A stretch of 64,000 nucleotides of DNA from Mycobacterium saskatchewanense (GTDB lineage: Bacteria > Actinomycetota > Actinomycetes > Mycobacteriales > Mycobacteriaceae): contig NZ_AP022573.1 in NCBI RefSeq assembly GCF_010729105.1, positions 4,960,001 through 5,024,000 on the forward strand, read 5' to 3'. A program made the translations under genes and the position numbers. Of the stretch, positions 35,457-44,673 are shown one piece after another. The first letter of the stretch is position 1; the number at the start of each line of letters is the position of its first letter. The notes under the pieces were generated by a model. The model was not told the origin of the DNA. It made no database searches and saw only the letters and a program-made list of their open reading frames with translations.

Positions 35457-37022
35457 ATGGGTGGCGTGAAGCGCCGCAGAAAGCCGCCCCTCGCCGCTGT
35501 CGTCGGCGGGGGGCTGACCGCCGTCGCGGGCTGGGATCTATGGCAGCGACGGCACACCATCCTCCGCAACTACCCGGTCATCGGGCACCTGCGGTTCCTG
35601 CTGGAGGCCGTCGGCCCGGAACTGCGCCAGTACATCGTCACCGACAACGACGCCGAGCGGCCCTTCAGCCGGGACCAGCGGCGCTGGGTGTACACGTCGT
35701 CGAAGCTGACCAACCGGTATTTCGGCTTCGGCACCGACAACGACCTGGAACGGGTGCACAACTACCCGGTGATCAAGCATGCGGCGTTCCCGGTGCCGGC
35801 GCCCGCGGGCGAACCGGAGCACCCGGACCCGGCGGTGCCGCTGCCGGCGGCGAAGGTGCTCGGCGGCGCACGCGGCCGCGCCAAGGCGTTCCGGCCGTCC
35901 TCGCTGGTCAACATCTCCGCGATGAGCTTCGGGTCGCTCAGCGGCGCCGCCGTCACCGCGCTCAACCGCGGCGCCGCGCTGGCCGGCGCCCTGCACACCA
36001 CGGGCGAGGGCGGGGTCTCGCCGTACCACCTGCACGGCGGCGACCTGGTCTGGCAAATCGGCACCGGCTACTTCGGCTGCCGCAACGACGACGGCACGTT
36101 CAGCCTCCCGCAGCTGGTCGACCGGGTGGCGGCCACGCCGTCCATCCGGGCCATCGAGATCAAGCTCAGCCAGGGCGCCAAGCCCGGCCTGGGTGGCATG
36201 CTGCCCGGCGCCAAGGTGACCCCCGAGATCGCGGCCATCCGCGGCATCCCGGCCGGGGTGGACTGCAAGAGCCCGGCCGGCCACTCGGCGTTCCGCGACG
36301 TGGACGGGCTGCTGGACCTCGTGGAGACCATCGCGGCCGAGACCGGGCTGCCCGTCGGCATCAAGTCGGCGGTCGGGGAGGGCGCGTTCTGGTCCGAGCT
36401 GGCCGCGCGGATGGCCCGCACCGGCCGGGGCGTCGACTTCGTGACAGTCGACGGCGGAGAGGGCGGCACCGGCGCGGCGCCGCTGGTCTTCACCGACCAC
36501 GTCGCCCTGCCCTTCAAGTGGGCGTTCCCCCGTGTCTACCGCACCTTCGCCGAGGCGGGCCTGCACCACGACGTGGTGTTCATCGGCTCGGCCAAGCTCG
36601 GCATCCCCGAGAACGCGCTGCTGGCGCTGGCCATGGGTTGCGACATGGTCAACGTCGCCCGGACGGCGATGTTCTCCATCGGCTGCATCCAGGCCCAGCG
36701 CTGCCACACGGGGCGCTGCCCATCCGGCGTCGCCACCCCGTCGGCGTGGCTGCAGCACGGCCTCGACCCGGCCCTGAAATCGGTGCGCTGCGCCAATTAC
36801 CTGGCCACGCTGCGCTTCGAGCTGCTGTGCCTGGCCCGCGCCTGCGGCCACGTGCACCCGGCCCTGGTTCCGCTGAACGCCATCGAGCTGCTCGAGGTCG
36901 ACCTGCAGACAGTCCCGGCCGACGAGCTGTTCGACTACAAGCCGGACTGGGGTGTCCCCGGGCCCGGCGACGTCGAGGCGATCACGGCGCTGATGGCCGC
37001 CGGTCGGCCCAGCGCAGGATGA
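35457..37022 (+). CDS. FMN-binding glutamate-synthase-family oxidoreductase
   Basis: A 521-aa protein with an N-terminal hydrophobic stretch (LAAVVGGGLTAVAGWDLW, about residues 10-27) that probably anchors it to the membrane, then the FMN/iron-sulfur domain of the glutamate synthase large subunit: VNISAMSFGSLSGAAV, TGEGGVSPYH, EIKLSQGAKPGLGGMLPGAKV, GIKSAVGEG, VDGGEGGTGAAPL and the cluster motif GCIQAQRCHTGRCPSGVATP, whose cysteines bind a 3Fe-4S centre. It lacks the amidotransferase domain, so it is not a complete glutamate synthase; the substrate is unknown. ATG 35457 is chosen; GTG 35448 is an alternative. Its 3' end overlaps the convergent ATPase gene by 41 bp. Confidence 0.85.
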   Translation: MGGVKRRRKPPLAAVVGGGLTAVAGWDLWQRRHTILRNYPVIGHLRFLLEAVGPELRQYIVTDNDAERPFSRDQRRWVYTSSKLTNRYFGFGTDNDLERVHNYPVIKHAAFPVPAPAGEPEHPDPAVPLPAAKVLGGARGRAKAFRPSSLVNISAMSFGSLSGAAVTALNRGAALAGALHTTGEGGVSPYHLHGGDLVWQIGTGYFGCRNDDGTFSLPQLVDRVAATPSIRAIEIKLSQGAKPGLGGMLPGAKVTPEIAAIRGIPAGVDCKSPAGHSAFRDVDGLLDLVETIAAETGLPVGIKSAVGEGAFWSELAARMARTGRGVDFVTVDGGEGGTGAAPLVFTDHVALPFKWAFPRVYRTFAEAGLHHDVVFIGSAKLGIPENALLALAMGCDMVNVARTAMFSIGCIQAQRCHTGRCPSGVATPSAWLQHGLDPALKSVRCANYLATLRFELLCLARACGHVHPALVPLNAIELLEVDLQTVPADELFDYKPDWGVPGPGDVEAITALMAAGRPSAG

Positions 37023-39486
37023 GCTTGCGCACCTCGCTGACCCACAGCACACTGCTGGACACGGCGATGCACACCAGCCACTGCCTCGCCGACAGCGGCG
37101 TGGTGGTGAAGGCCGTGTTGAGGAACGGCACCTGAACCACGGCGACCTGCAGCAGTGCCGACACGGCGATGGCCGCCCACAGCCAGCCGTTGGCGAAGAA
37201 GCGGTGGAAGGCGCTCTGCGTCTCGCTGCGGGCATTGATCGTGTTGAACAGCTGGGTGATCACCAGCACGGTGAAGCCCGCGGTGCGGGCGGTGTCCAGC
37301 GATGACGGCAGCGGACCGCGGGGCGCGTAGAGCCAGATCGTGACGAGCGTCGCGGCGCCCACCGCCGCGCCGATCACCACGATGTTGTTCCACATTCGGC
37401 CGTCGATGACCCGATCGGACTTCGAGCGCGGCGGCCTGCTCATGACCTCCTCGGTCTGGGGATCCACGCCCATCGCCAAGGCCGGCGCGCCGTCGGTGAG
37501 CAGATTGATCCACAGGATCTGGGTGGCCAGCAGCGGCAGCGCGACGGTGCCGCCCTCTGACAGGCCGATCGCGCCGGCCAGCACGACGCCGAAGAAGACG
37601 GTGAAGATCTCGCCCATGTTCGACGACAGCAAGTAGCGCAGGGACTTCTTGATGTTCGCGAAGATGCCGCGGCCTTCCCGGATGGCCTCCACGATGGTCG
37701 CGAAGTTGTCGTCGGCGAGGATCATGTTCGCCGCCTCCCGGGCCACGTCGGTGCCGGTGCGCCCCATCGCGATGCCGATGTCGGCCCGCTTGAGTGCGGG
37801 CGCGTCGTTGATGCCCTCGCCGGTGACGGCGACCACCTGGTGGTCGGCCTGCAGCGCGTCGATGATGCGCAGCTTGTCGGCCGGGTCGACCTGGGTGTAT
37901 TGCGAATGCCGGCGCACGGTCTCGCGCAGCTGGTCGTCGTCGAGGGCGGCGAGCTCGGCGCCGGACACCGCCGACTCCTGGTCTTCGATGCCGAGTTCGC
38001 GGGCGATGCGGGCCGCGGCGCGCGGATGGTCCCCGGTGATCATCACGACCCTGACCCCGGCGCGGTGCGCGTCGGCGATGGCCGCCGCGGCCTCGGGTCG
38101 CGGCGGGTCGGTGATCCCGACCATGCCGAGGTAGACCAGGTCGCCGTCGGCGCTGCGGCGCGCGACGGCGACGACGTTCAGGGCGTCGAGGGCCAGCCGC
38201 TCGGCGTCGCCGCGGACGGCCGCGCGCGCCGGCTCGTCGATCGGCGTCAACCGCTCACCGGCCTGCAGCCACGCGCAGCGGTCGAGCAGCGCGGTGGGGT
38301 CGCCCACCTCGCCGGCGACCCGGTCCACGGCCCCGCCGACTTTCTGACGGGCCGCCCGGAACGCCTCGTCGATCGGATCACCCCGGGCGGTGGGGTCGCG
38401 GGTGGCCTCGCCGGCGGCGAGCACCAGCGCGACCTGTCGTCCCAGCGCATCGTCGATCGCCTCGCCATTGATCGCAGCCTCGCCGCCGGGCGTCACGACG
38501 CGGACGATCGTCAGCTCGCCCGTCGTCAGGGTTCCCGTCTTGCCCGAGCAGACCACCGACGCCGACCCCAGCGTCTCGGCCGATGCGAGCTCCTTGACGA
38601 TGGCGTGCCGGCCCGCCATCCGCCGCATCCCGAGTGCCAGCACGACCGACATGATGGCGGGCAGTCCCTCGGGCACGGCGGCCACGGCCAGCGAGACGCC
38701 GAGCAGCACGGCGGTCACGGCGTCGTGGGCGGTGTGGATGCCGAAGACAAACACGACGGTCGCGATGACCACGACGGCGATGACCAGCACAGCGATCCCC
38801 AGCACCCGGCTGGCGCGCGCCACCTCGCGCTGCAACGGCGTCGGCTCGTGGTCGACCGTGCGCACCAGCCCGGCGATCTGCCCGGTCTGCGTCTGCATCG
38901 CGGTGGCCGTCACCACCGCCCGCGCGTCGCCCTTGGTGACGGCCGTTCCCCTGAACACCATGTCGGCCCGGTCAGGCTCCGCCCCGGCGTGTTTGCGGAC
39001 GGGTGCGCTGCGCCCGGTCAGCGCGGCCTCGGACACCTCCAGCCCCTCCGACGACAACAGGCGGGCGTCGGCGGCGACGGCGTCTCCCTCGCGCAGCAGC
39101 AGCACGTCGCCGGGCACCAGTTCGCGGGCGGGCAGCCGGGCCGCGACGCCGTCGCGGACCACGGTCGCCGTGGCCGCGGTCATCCGCGCCAGGGCATCGA
39201 CCGCCCGCTCGGCGCGGGCCTCCTGGACGTAGCCGAGCACCGCGTTGAGGACCAGGATGACCCCAATCACCACGGCGTCGACCGGCCAGCCGGTGGCCCC
39301 CTCGGCCACCCACACCGCCAACGAGGCGACGAGCGCCGCGCCCAGCAGGTAGATCAGGGGACTGCGGAACTGGGCCAGGACCTTCCGCCACGCCGGTGCC
39401 GGCAGCACACCCTCGATCTCGTTGGGTCCGACCTCGAGGAGTCGCCGGGCGGCCTCCTGCGCAGTCAGCCCCGGCTCGGGGTTCAC
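36982..39486 (-). CDS. P2-type (CtpF-like) ATPase with replaced catalytic residues, probable pseudoenzyme
   Basis: An 834-aa membrane protein with the fold and order of a P2 cation ATPase: actuator domain, membrane helices with AAVPEGLPAIMSVVLALGMRR, P-domain with GITDPPRP and ITGDH, and four to six C-terminal helices. Key residues are altered. The phosphorylated Asp of DKTGT is Gly (CSGKTGTLT, residue 315, codon at 38542-38544). The actuator TGES reads TGRS (Arg159). The Mg-binding GDGVND reads GEGIND (Glu557). No KGAPE motif is present, and the nucleotide domain is short (about 145 residues from KTGT to DPPR). It should not hydrolyse ATP normally. GTG 39486 overlaps the stop of the upstream DUF5994 gene (GTGA), so it is translated in that operon. 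The frame is intact. Confidence 0.85.
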   Translation of the reverse strand: MNPEPGLTAQEAARRLLEVGPNEIEGVLPAPAWRKVLAQFRSPLIYLLGAALVASLAVWVAEGATGWPVDAVVIGVILVLNAVLGYVQEARAERAVDALARMTAATATVVRDGVAARLPARELVPGDVLLLREGDAVAADARLLSSEGLEVSEAALTGRSAPVRKHAGAEPDRADMVFRGTAVTKGDARAVVTATAMQTQTGQIAGLVRTVDHEPTPLQREVARASRVLGIAVLVIAVVVIATVVFVFGIHTAHDAVTAVLLGVSLAVAAVPEGLPAIMSVVLALGMRRMAGRHAIVKELASAETLGSASVVCSGKTGTLTTGELTIVRVVTPGGEAAINGEAIDDALGRQVALVLAAGEATRDPTARGDPIDEAFRAARQKVGGAVDRVAGEVGDPTALLDRCAWLQAGERLTPIDEPARAAVRGDAERLALDALNVVAVARRSADGDLVYLGMVGITDPPRPEAAAAIADAHRAGVRVVMITGDHPRAAARIARELGIEDQESAVSGAELAALDDDQLRETVRRHSQYTQVDPADKLRIIDALQADHQVVAVTGEGINDAPALKRADIGIAMGRTGTDVAREAANMILADDNFATIVEAIREGRGIFANIKKSLRYLLSSNMGEIFTVFFGVVLAGAIGLSEGGTVALPLLATQILWINLLTDGAPALAMGVDPQTEEVMSRPPRSKSDRVIDGRMWNNIVVIGAAVGAATLVTIWLYAPRGPLPSSLDTARTAGFTVLVITQLFNTINARSETQSAFHRFFANGWLWAAIAVSALLQVAVVQVPFLNTAFTTTPLSARQWLVCIAVSSSVLWVSEVRKLILRWADRRPSAP

Positions 39487-40094
39487 GTGGGCATGGGCGA
39501 CGTGGGCTGCTCGCGCGACTCGATCATGCGGTTGCGGACGATGTGCTCGACGAGGATGGGAACGAAGGTCTGGACCGGGGCGTCGACGAACTGCCGGGCG
39601 GCCTCCTCGCACCAAGCCTTGATCTGGGCGGTCCGCTCCGCGTCGTCGAGCCCCTCGTGGCGCGCGAGCTTGTCCGCGACGTCGTCCACCGACCGCGACA
39701 CCAATGCGCGGGCGGCCGGCGCGGCGTCCTCGGCCGGCTGTGCGCGCGCCTCATCGAGGGCCTGCCGGGCCACCTGCTCGCCGGCGTCGGGCCGGATGAC
39801 GTGCAGCGACAGGTGGCGGCCGTCCTCGCCGATCAGGATGATGCTGGACGGTTCGTCGCTGGTGAAGCCCAGCAGCTCGATCTGGTGGCCGGCGACGTCG
39901 GCCAGTGGCGGCGTCTCCTGCCAGCCGTTGCGCCGATAGCCCACCATCACCACCCGCCCGAGTCGGTCCGCCACCGACGTCACCAGGTCCGGTAGCTCGT
40001 CGACCAGGTCCGCTGACCGCGGCCACCAGGCGCCGTCGATGTGCTCGGAGGCGGTCCGGAAGGGCTTGAGCTGCAATCGTTCTACGTGTTCCAT
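39483..40094 (-). CDS. DUF5994 protein with three-helix-bundle domain
   Basis: A 203-aa cytosolic protein. Residues ~5-115 match the DUF5994 pattern common in mycobacteria and Streptomyces (LQLKPFRTASEHIDGAWWPRSADLVDELPDL, then YRRNGWQETPP and LHVIRPDA). Residues ~140-195 form a separate helical module (SRSVDDVADKLARHEGLDDAERTAQIKAWCEEAARQF) of the three-helix-bundle dimerisation type. ATG 40094 lies inside the 3' end of the giant ATPase gene (13-bp overlap), and its stop overlaps the start of the next ATPase gene. It is therefore the middle gene of a tightly coupled operon and may bind or regulate the ATPases; that is inference. Confidence 0.8.
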   Translation of the reverse strand: MEHVERLQLKPFRTASEHIDGAWWPRSADLVDELPDLVTSVADRLGRVVMVGYRRNGWQETPPLADVAGHQIELLGFTSDEPSSIILIGEDGRHLSLHVIRPDAGEQVARQALDEARAQPAEDAAPAARALVSRSVDDVADKLARHEGLDDAERTAQIKAWCEEAARQFVDAPVQTFVPILVEHIVRNRMIESREQPTSPMPT

Positions 40095-43000
40095 GATGTC
40101 TTTCTGCTCGAAGGTGCGGGCGAAAGGGACGGTGCGGGCAAAGAAGACAAGAGGCGGCGCTGCCCCGTCTCGGCGGCACGGGCCAGCAGGCCGGGGGCGA
40201 GCGCGGACGCCGCGCTCCCGACCACCGCGGCCAGCAGCGCCTGGGCCCAGGCGTCCGGGCCGACCGGGGTGCACCCGAACACCTGGCTGAGCCCCGGGGT
40301 GCTGACCACCACGACGAGCGCGCCGAGGGACCCGACCGACGTCAACACCACCAGCGGTGCGCGCGAGTCCACCAGCGTTTGGGCGAGCTGCGTGCTGACC
40401 AGGGCGATCAGCGCGACGGTGGCCGCGCGGCGCGGGGTGCCGGTGAAGCTGGCCATGCCCCACCCCAGGGTGGCGCCCATGGTGGTGGCCGCGCCGCGGA
40501 CCCCGATCGACCGCCACATCGCCGCCTCGTCGCGGTCGACGTCGGCGGTGCCGGTCTGCGGGCTGACGGCCAGCGCGGCGGCCGGCAGGGCGTCGGTCAG
40601 CATGTTGACCAGGAGCAGTTGGCGGGCATTGAGCACCGAGCGGCCGGTGAGGATCGTGGTCAACAGGGCGAAGCCCACCTCGCCGAGGTTGCCGCCGACC
40701 AGCATCGCCACCGCCGACTGCACCCGCCGCCACAGCTGCCGGCCCTCGTCGAGGGCGTCCAGCAGCGCCTCGATCCGCTCGTCGAGCAGCACGACATCGG
40801 CCGCGGTGCGCGCCGCGTCGCTGCCGCGCGCGGCCACCCCGATGCCGACGCTGGCGGCCCGGATCGCGGCGGCGTCGTTGACCCCGTCGCCGACCATCGC
40901 CGTCACCACCCCGGCCCGCTCCAGGGTCTGAACCACATCGATCTTGTGCTCGGGCGTCATGCGCGCGAACACCTGGCGCGACGCGGCCGTCGCGGCGCGC
41001 TGGTCGGCCGACATGGCCTCCCAGTCGCTGCCGATGACCACCTGATCGGTGGTGACGTCGATGCCCAGCTCGCGGGCGATCACGGCGGCGGTCGCCGGAT
41101 GGTCGCCGGTGATCAGCCGGACGCCGATGCCGCGGCGGGCCAGCTCCGCGAGCAGCGCGGGGGCCGCCGGCCGCAGCGTGTCGGCCAGCCCGAGCAGGCC
41201 GACCGGGGTCAGGTTCGACGTGCACAGGTCTTCGAAGAGGTCGGGGTCCGCCGCCGCGGCCGCGGCCTGCTCGGCGGTCAGCTCGCGCTCGGCCACCGCG
41301 AGCACCCGCAGGCCGCCCGCCGCCATCTCGTCGATCTGCCCCTCCAGCGGCTCGTCGTCATGCAGGAGCGCGGACGCGAGCACCTCCGGTGAGCCCTTGA
41401 TGGTCAGCCGGGTGCCGACCAGGGCGGCAGCGAACGGACGCCCGGACTGGAACGGCAGGAACGCGTCGCGCGTCGCCCGCGGCGAGGCCGGCGAGCCGTC
41501 GCCGCGCAGCGAGGGGTCGTCCGCGGCCTGGGTGATGGCGTCGTCGGTGGCGTGCTCCACGCGGTGGGTGTGCATGGCGTAGCTCGTGCTCACCGCCGCG
41601 TCCAGCACTTGCCCGGGGGTGTAGCCGTCGACCGGGCGCACCGACTTGACCTTGAGCCGGTTCGCGCTCAGCGTGCCGGTCTTGTCGAAGCAGACCACGT
41701 TCAGCCGGGCCAGCGCCTCGATGGAGTGGGCATTGCGGATCAGCACCGATTCGCCGGTGAGCCGGCGCGCGGCGGCCTGCTGGGCCAGCGTGGCCACCAG
41801 CGGCAGCCCCTCGGGAATGGCGGCGACGACGAGCGTGACGGCGCCGCCGACGGCCTCCCGCAGCGGGGTGCCCCGCGCCACGCTGAGCGCGCCCACCAGG
41901 CCCCCGCTGGCCACGCTGAACGGCAACGCCCGCCGGGTGATCCGCTGCAGCTGCCGCTGCAGGCCGATCTCCTGCAGTTTGCGCGGGGCCATCGCCAGGG
42001 CGCGGCGCATCTCGGAGCGCGACCCGACGGCGGTCACCACGGCCACCCCGGTGCCGGCCACCACGGTGGTCCCGGCGTAGAGCATGCAGGTCCGCTCGGC
42101 CAGCGGCGCGCCGGGCGTCGGCTCGGTCTGCTTGGCCACCGGCAGCGACTCGCCGGTGAGGGTGGCCTCGTCGACCTCGACGTTCAGCGCGTGCATCAGC
42201 CGGGCGTCGGCGGGGATCACCTCGTCGGCGCGGACCTCGATGACGTCGCCGGGGCGCAGCCGCGTCGCCGCGATCTTCTCGGCGCGCCGTCCGTCCGCCG
42301 AGCCGAGGCGGCGTCGCGCGGGCGGTTCCTGCACGGCGAGCAGGCGGTTGAGGATCCGCTCGGCGTGCAGCTGCTGCTCGGACGACATCGCCGCGTTGAT
42401 CAGGAGCACGCTGCCGACGAGCACCGCGTCCAGTGGCGAACCCAGCAGCGCGCTGGCCAGCGCACCGGTGGCCAGCAGCGGGGTGATCGGGTCGGCCAGG
42501 TTGTCGCGCATCTCGCCGGCGAAATCGCGGAACAGCCTCCACGACGTCGCGGTCGCGCCGCGCAGCGCGCGGGCCGGGGTCGACTGCTGCCACCCCGCGG
42601 GCGGCTCCGTCGGGTGTTGTCCGGGTGGCCGGGGGAGCAGGCGCCGCACCTCCGCGACCGGCAGGCCGTGCCAGTCGTGGGTGGTTTCGGGCTCCGGCAA
42701 CCGGTCGCGGAAGACCTTCGCGCCCGCCCGGTAGCCGAACCACAGGCTGGCCGCCATGCCCGCGTTGGTCGACGTCGAGCTGCGGCCGGGCACTCCCGGG
42801 ATCAGCATCAGCGCGCCGATCACCGACGCCGACGCCGCCAGCCGGATCGCGCTGTCGGTGGCGGCACGCGCGGCGGGCAGCGCGTGCAGCACGCGCCAGG
42901 CGCCGGTCAGGTCCGACACCAGCATGTCGGCGCCCCACGGGGGCGGGTTGCCGTCGCGCAGCACCCCGATCGTGACGTCGGACCGATGCGGGGCCCGCAT

Positions 43001-44521
43001 CTCCGACGTGGTCAGCAATGCCACGGTCGCCCCGCCCGCCTTGAGCTCGGCGACGGCCGCGGCCACGGCGTGGTCGATCGACCCGTTCGACGGGTACAGC
43101 TGGTCGAAACCCTGTGCGAGGGAGCGCAATCCGTCGTCGTCGAGGGAATAGATACGCGGTTGCGCCTGCCGCGCCTCGGTCAGCACCGCCGCGGCGTAGG
43201 GGTCGCGCACCGGGCTGATCAGCGCCTCGCCGACGTCGCCGGCGCCGGGAATGTCGGCCAGCTGGTGCCAGCCCGGGGACAGCCCGACGCTGTCGAGCGC
43301 GTCACGGACCGCCGCCCAGGCCCGGGCGCGTTCCGAATTGTCCACTCCGAGAACGCGGCTCACCATCAGGTCGGCGGTGTACAGCGCCCGGGGGTCGATC
43401 ATCACCGCGTCGATCCGGTCCAGGGCGCGCAGGGTGCGGGGCCGCAACACCAGGGCGTCATGGCGGGCGGTCAGGCCGCGGCTCATCGCGCACCCGAACG
43501 CCTCGCGGACGGTGCGCAGCGGCTTGGGGACGGCGGCCAGCGCGGCCGCCCCGGCGACGTCGGGGTTGCGGGAGAGCAGCCCGACCGCCGCGGCGGCGGC
43601 GGCACCGGCCACGCCTGCCCGGTCGGCGTAGCGTTCCGCGCGGCCGTCGGGCACGGCCGCCGCGCGGCGGGGCGTGAGGGCCGCGTCGTCGGGCATCGGC
43701 AGGGCGCCGAGCCCGGGTTCCCGCCGTGACCACGTCACCCGGCCGTTCCAGGCCTCGGCCGCCAGCATGGCGCGGGTCGCGGCCTCCGCGGCCGCCGCCG
43801 TCGGCGACAGCGTCAGCGCCGCCGTCGCGGCGTTGACGAAGCCGAACAACATGTCGGCGCCCTCCGGGCCCAGGCGCCGGTCCAGCTCGCGGCGCAGCCG
43901 CGGCACGTGGTCGGCCAGCGTCGTGGGCACCGCCACCAGGTCTGGCAGCCGGGGCAGGCGCAGCAGGCTGCCGGTCAGCGAAAGGCCAAGGCCCACAGCG
44001 GCGGCCGTGGCCGCGGCCATCCGGCCCATCAGCAGCGCGTCGTCCCCGGGCAGGCTGGCCGGCGGCGTCCTGGCGGGGCCGGTGCGGCCGCGCCGCTCGG
44101 CGTCGCCGACGATTCGGCACAGCTCGGCCGTCGACGGCCCGTCTTCCGTTTCGAGGGTGACGACGAGCCGCGACAGGGTGGGGTTCAGGTAGGCCTGACT
44201 TACGCCGGGAGTGGCGCGGGCGGCCGCCAGCACGTCGGCGGCGATGGCGGAAGCCTGCCCGCCGTCCAGGCCGCGCACCTCGATCCAGTGCCGCGCGCCG
44301 TTACTGCTGGTACGCCGTGCCGGCGGGCCGCCTATCGCCTCGAGCGCCATGCCCGCCGCCGCCCGGGTCATTGCCGGGACGTCGGGCGTCGCCCGCGCGA
44401 GGGACCGGCCGCCCAGCAGGGTGGCGCTGCCCGCCGTCCCAGCCACGACGGCACCGGCGGTGACCGCCAGCCGCGTGCCCGCCGCCGCGACGCGGAACGG
44501 CGTGGTGATCAATCTATTCAC
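40082..44521 (-). CDS. Giant P-type cation ATPase, CtpI/CtpH-like
   Basis: A 1,479-aa protein of the unusual mycobacterial CtpH/CtpI class (about 1,540-1,630 aa in M. tuberculosis). The N-terminal half has a signal-anchor-like stretch, an HMA-like domain (~75-140: HWIEVRGLDGGQASAIAADVL) and a degenerate ATPase-like region; the C-terminal ~830 residues are a full catalytic unit: LTGESLPVAKQ, AAIPEGLPLVATLAQQAAARRL, CFDKTGTLSANRLK, LITGDHPATAAVIARELG and MVGDGVNDAAAIRAASVGIG. Transported ion unknown. GTG start at 44521, with a weak ribosome site. First gene of the operon with DUF5994 and the altered P2 ATPase, divergent from phoY1. Confidence 0.88.
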   Translation of the reverse strand: MNRLITTPFRVAAAGTRLAVTAGAVVAGTAGSATLLGGRSLARATPDVPAMTRAAAGMALEAIGGPPARRTSSNGARHWIEVRGLDGGQASAIAADVLAAARATPGVSQAYLNPTLSRLVVTLETEDGPSTAELCRIVGDAERRGRTGPARTPPASLPGDDALLMGRMAAATAAAVGLGLSLTGSLLRLPRLPDLVAVPTTLADHVPRLRRELDRRLGPEGADMLFGFVNAATAALTLSPTAAAAEAATRAMLAAEAWNGRVTWSRREPGLGALPMPDDAALTPRRAAAVPDGRAERYADRAGVAGAAAAAAVGLLSRNPDVAGAAALAAVPKPLRTVREAFGCAMSRGLTARHDALVLRPRTLRALDRIDAVMIDPRALYTADLMVSRVLGVDNSERARAWAAVRDALDSVGLSPGWHQLADIPGAGDVGEALISPVRDPYAAAVLTEARQAQPRIYSLDDDGLRSLAQGFDQLYPSNGSIDHAVAAAVAELKAGGATVALLTTSEMRAPHRSDVTIGVLRDGNPPPWGADMLVSDLTGAWRVLHALPAARAATDSAIRLAASASVIGALMLIPGVPGRSSTSTNAGMAASLWFGYRAGAKVFRDRLPEPETTHDWHGLPVAEVRRLLPRPPGQHPTEPPAGWQQSTPARALRGATATSWRLFRDFAGEMRDNLADPITPLLATGALASALLGSPLDAVLVGSVLLINAAMSSEQQLHAERILNRLLAVQEPPARRRLGSADGRRAEKIAATRLRPGDVIEVRADEVIPADARLMHALNVEVDEATLTGESLPVAKQTEPTPGAPLAERTCMLYAGTTVVAGTGVAVVTAVGSRSEMRRALAMAPRKLQEIGLQRQLQRITRRALPFSVASGGLVGALSVARGTPLREAVGGAVTLVVAAIPEGLPLVATLAQQAAARRLTGESVLIRNAHSIEALARLNVVCFDKTGTLSANRLKVKSVRPVDGYTPGQVLDAAVSTSYAMHTHRVEHATDDAITQAADDPSLRGDGSPASPRATRDAFLPFQSGRPFAAALVGTRLTIKGSPEVLASALLHDDEPLEGQIDEMAAGGLRVLAVAERELTAEQAAAAAADPDLFEDLCTSNLTPVGLLGLADTLRPAAPALLAELARRGIGVRLITGDHPATAAVIARELGIDVTTDQVVIGSDWEAMSADQRAATAASRQVFARMTPEHKIDVVQTLERAGVVTAMVGDGVNDAAAIRAASVGIGVAARGSDAARTAADVVLLDERIEALLDALDEGRQLWRRVQSAVAMLVGGNLGEVGFALLTTILTGRSVLNARQLLLVNMLTDALPAAALAVSPQTGTADVDRDEAAMWRSIGVRGAATTMGATLGWGMASFTGTPRRAATVALIALVSTQLAQTLVDSRAPLVVLTSVGSLGALVVVVSTPGLSQVFGCTPVGPDAWAQALLAAVVGSAASALAPGLLARAAETGQRRLLSSLPAPSLSPAPSSRKTSWNT

Positions 44522-44638
44522 GGTTCAGTACATCCGGTCAGTGAATGTTCGGCAAACCGTTCGACATAGGGGCAGATTAACCCCCAGGGCAGGCTCTTGC
44601 AGGGGTCGTTGCGGCCCCATTCGGATGCCTTTTGTCAC

Positions 44639-44666
44639 TTGTGGGAGACGTCGAAAGCTCTAGGCT
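44639..44666 (+). promoter_or_regulatory. Promoter of the phoY1 operon (leaderless)
   Basis: TTGTGG (44639-44644), a 16-bp spacer and TAGGCT (44661-44666) end 7 nt before the phoY1 ATG, so the message probably starts at the initiation codon. The 152-bp divergent region also contains GGGGTCGTTGCGGCCCC, an imperfect inverted repeat of unknown meaning. Confidence 0.45.
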
Positions 44667-44673
44667 TTGAGCG

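Noticed and set aside
38521..38560. D-to-G change in the P2 ATPase as a sequencing error
   Set aside because: A single-base error could explain this residue alone, but the TGRS and GEGIND changes and the missing KGAPE motif in the same protein make a general loss of function more likely.
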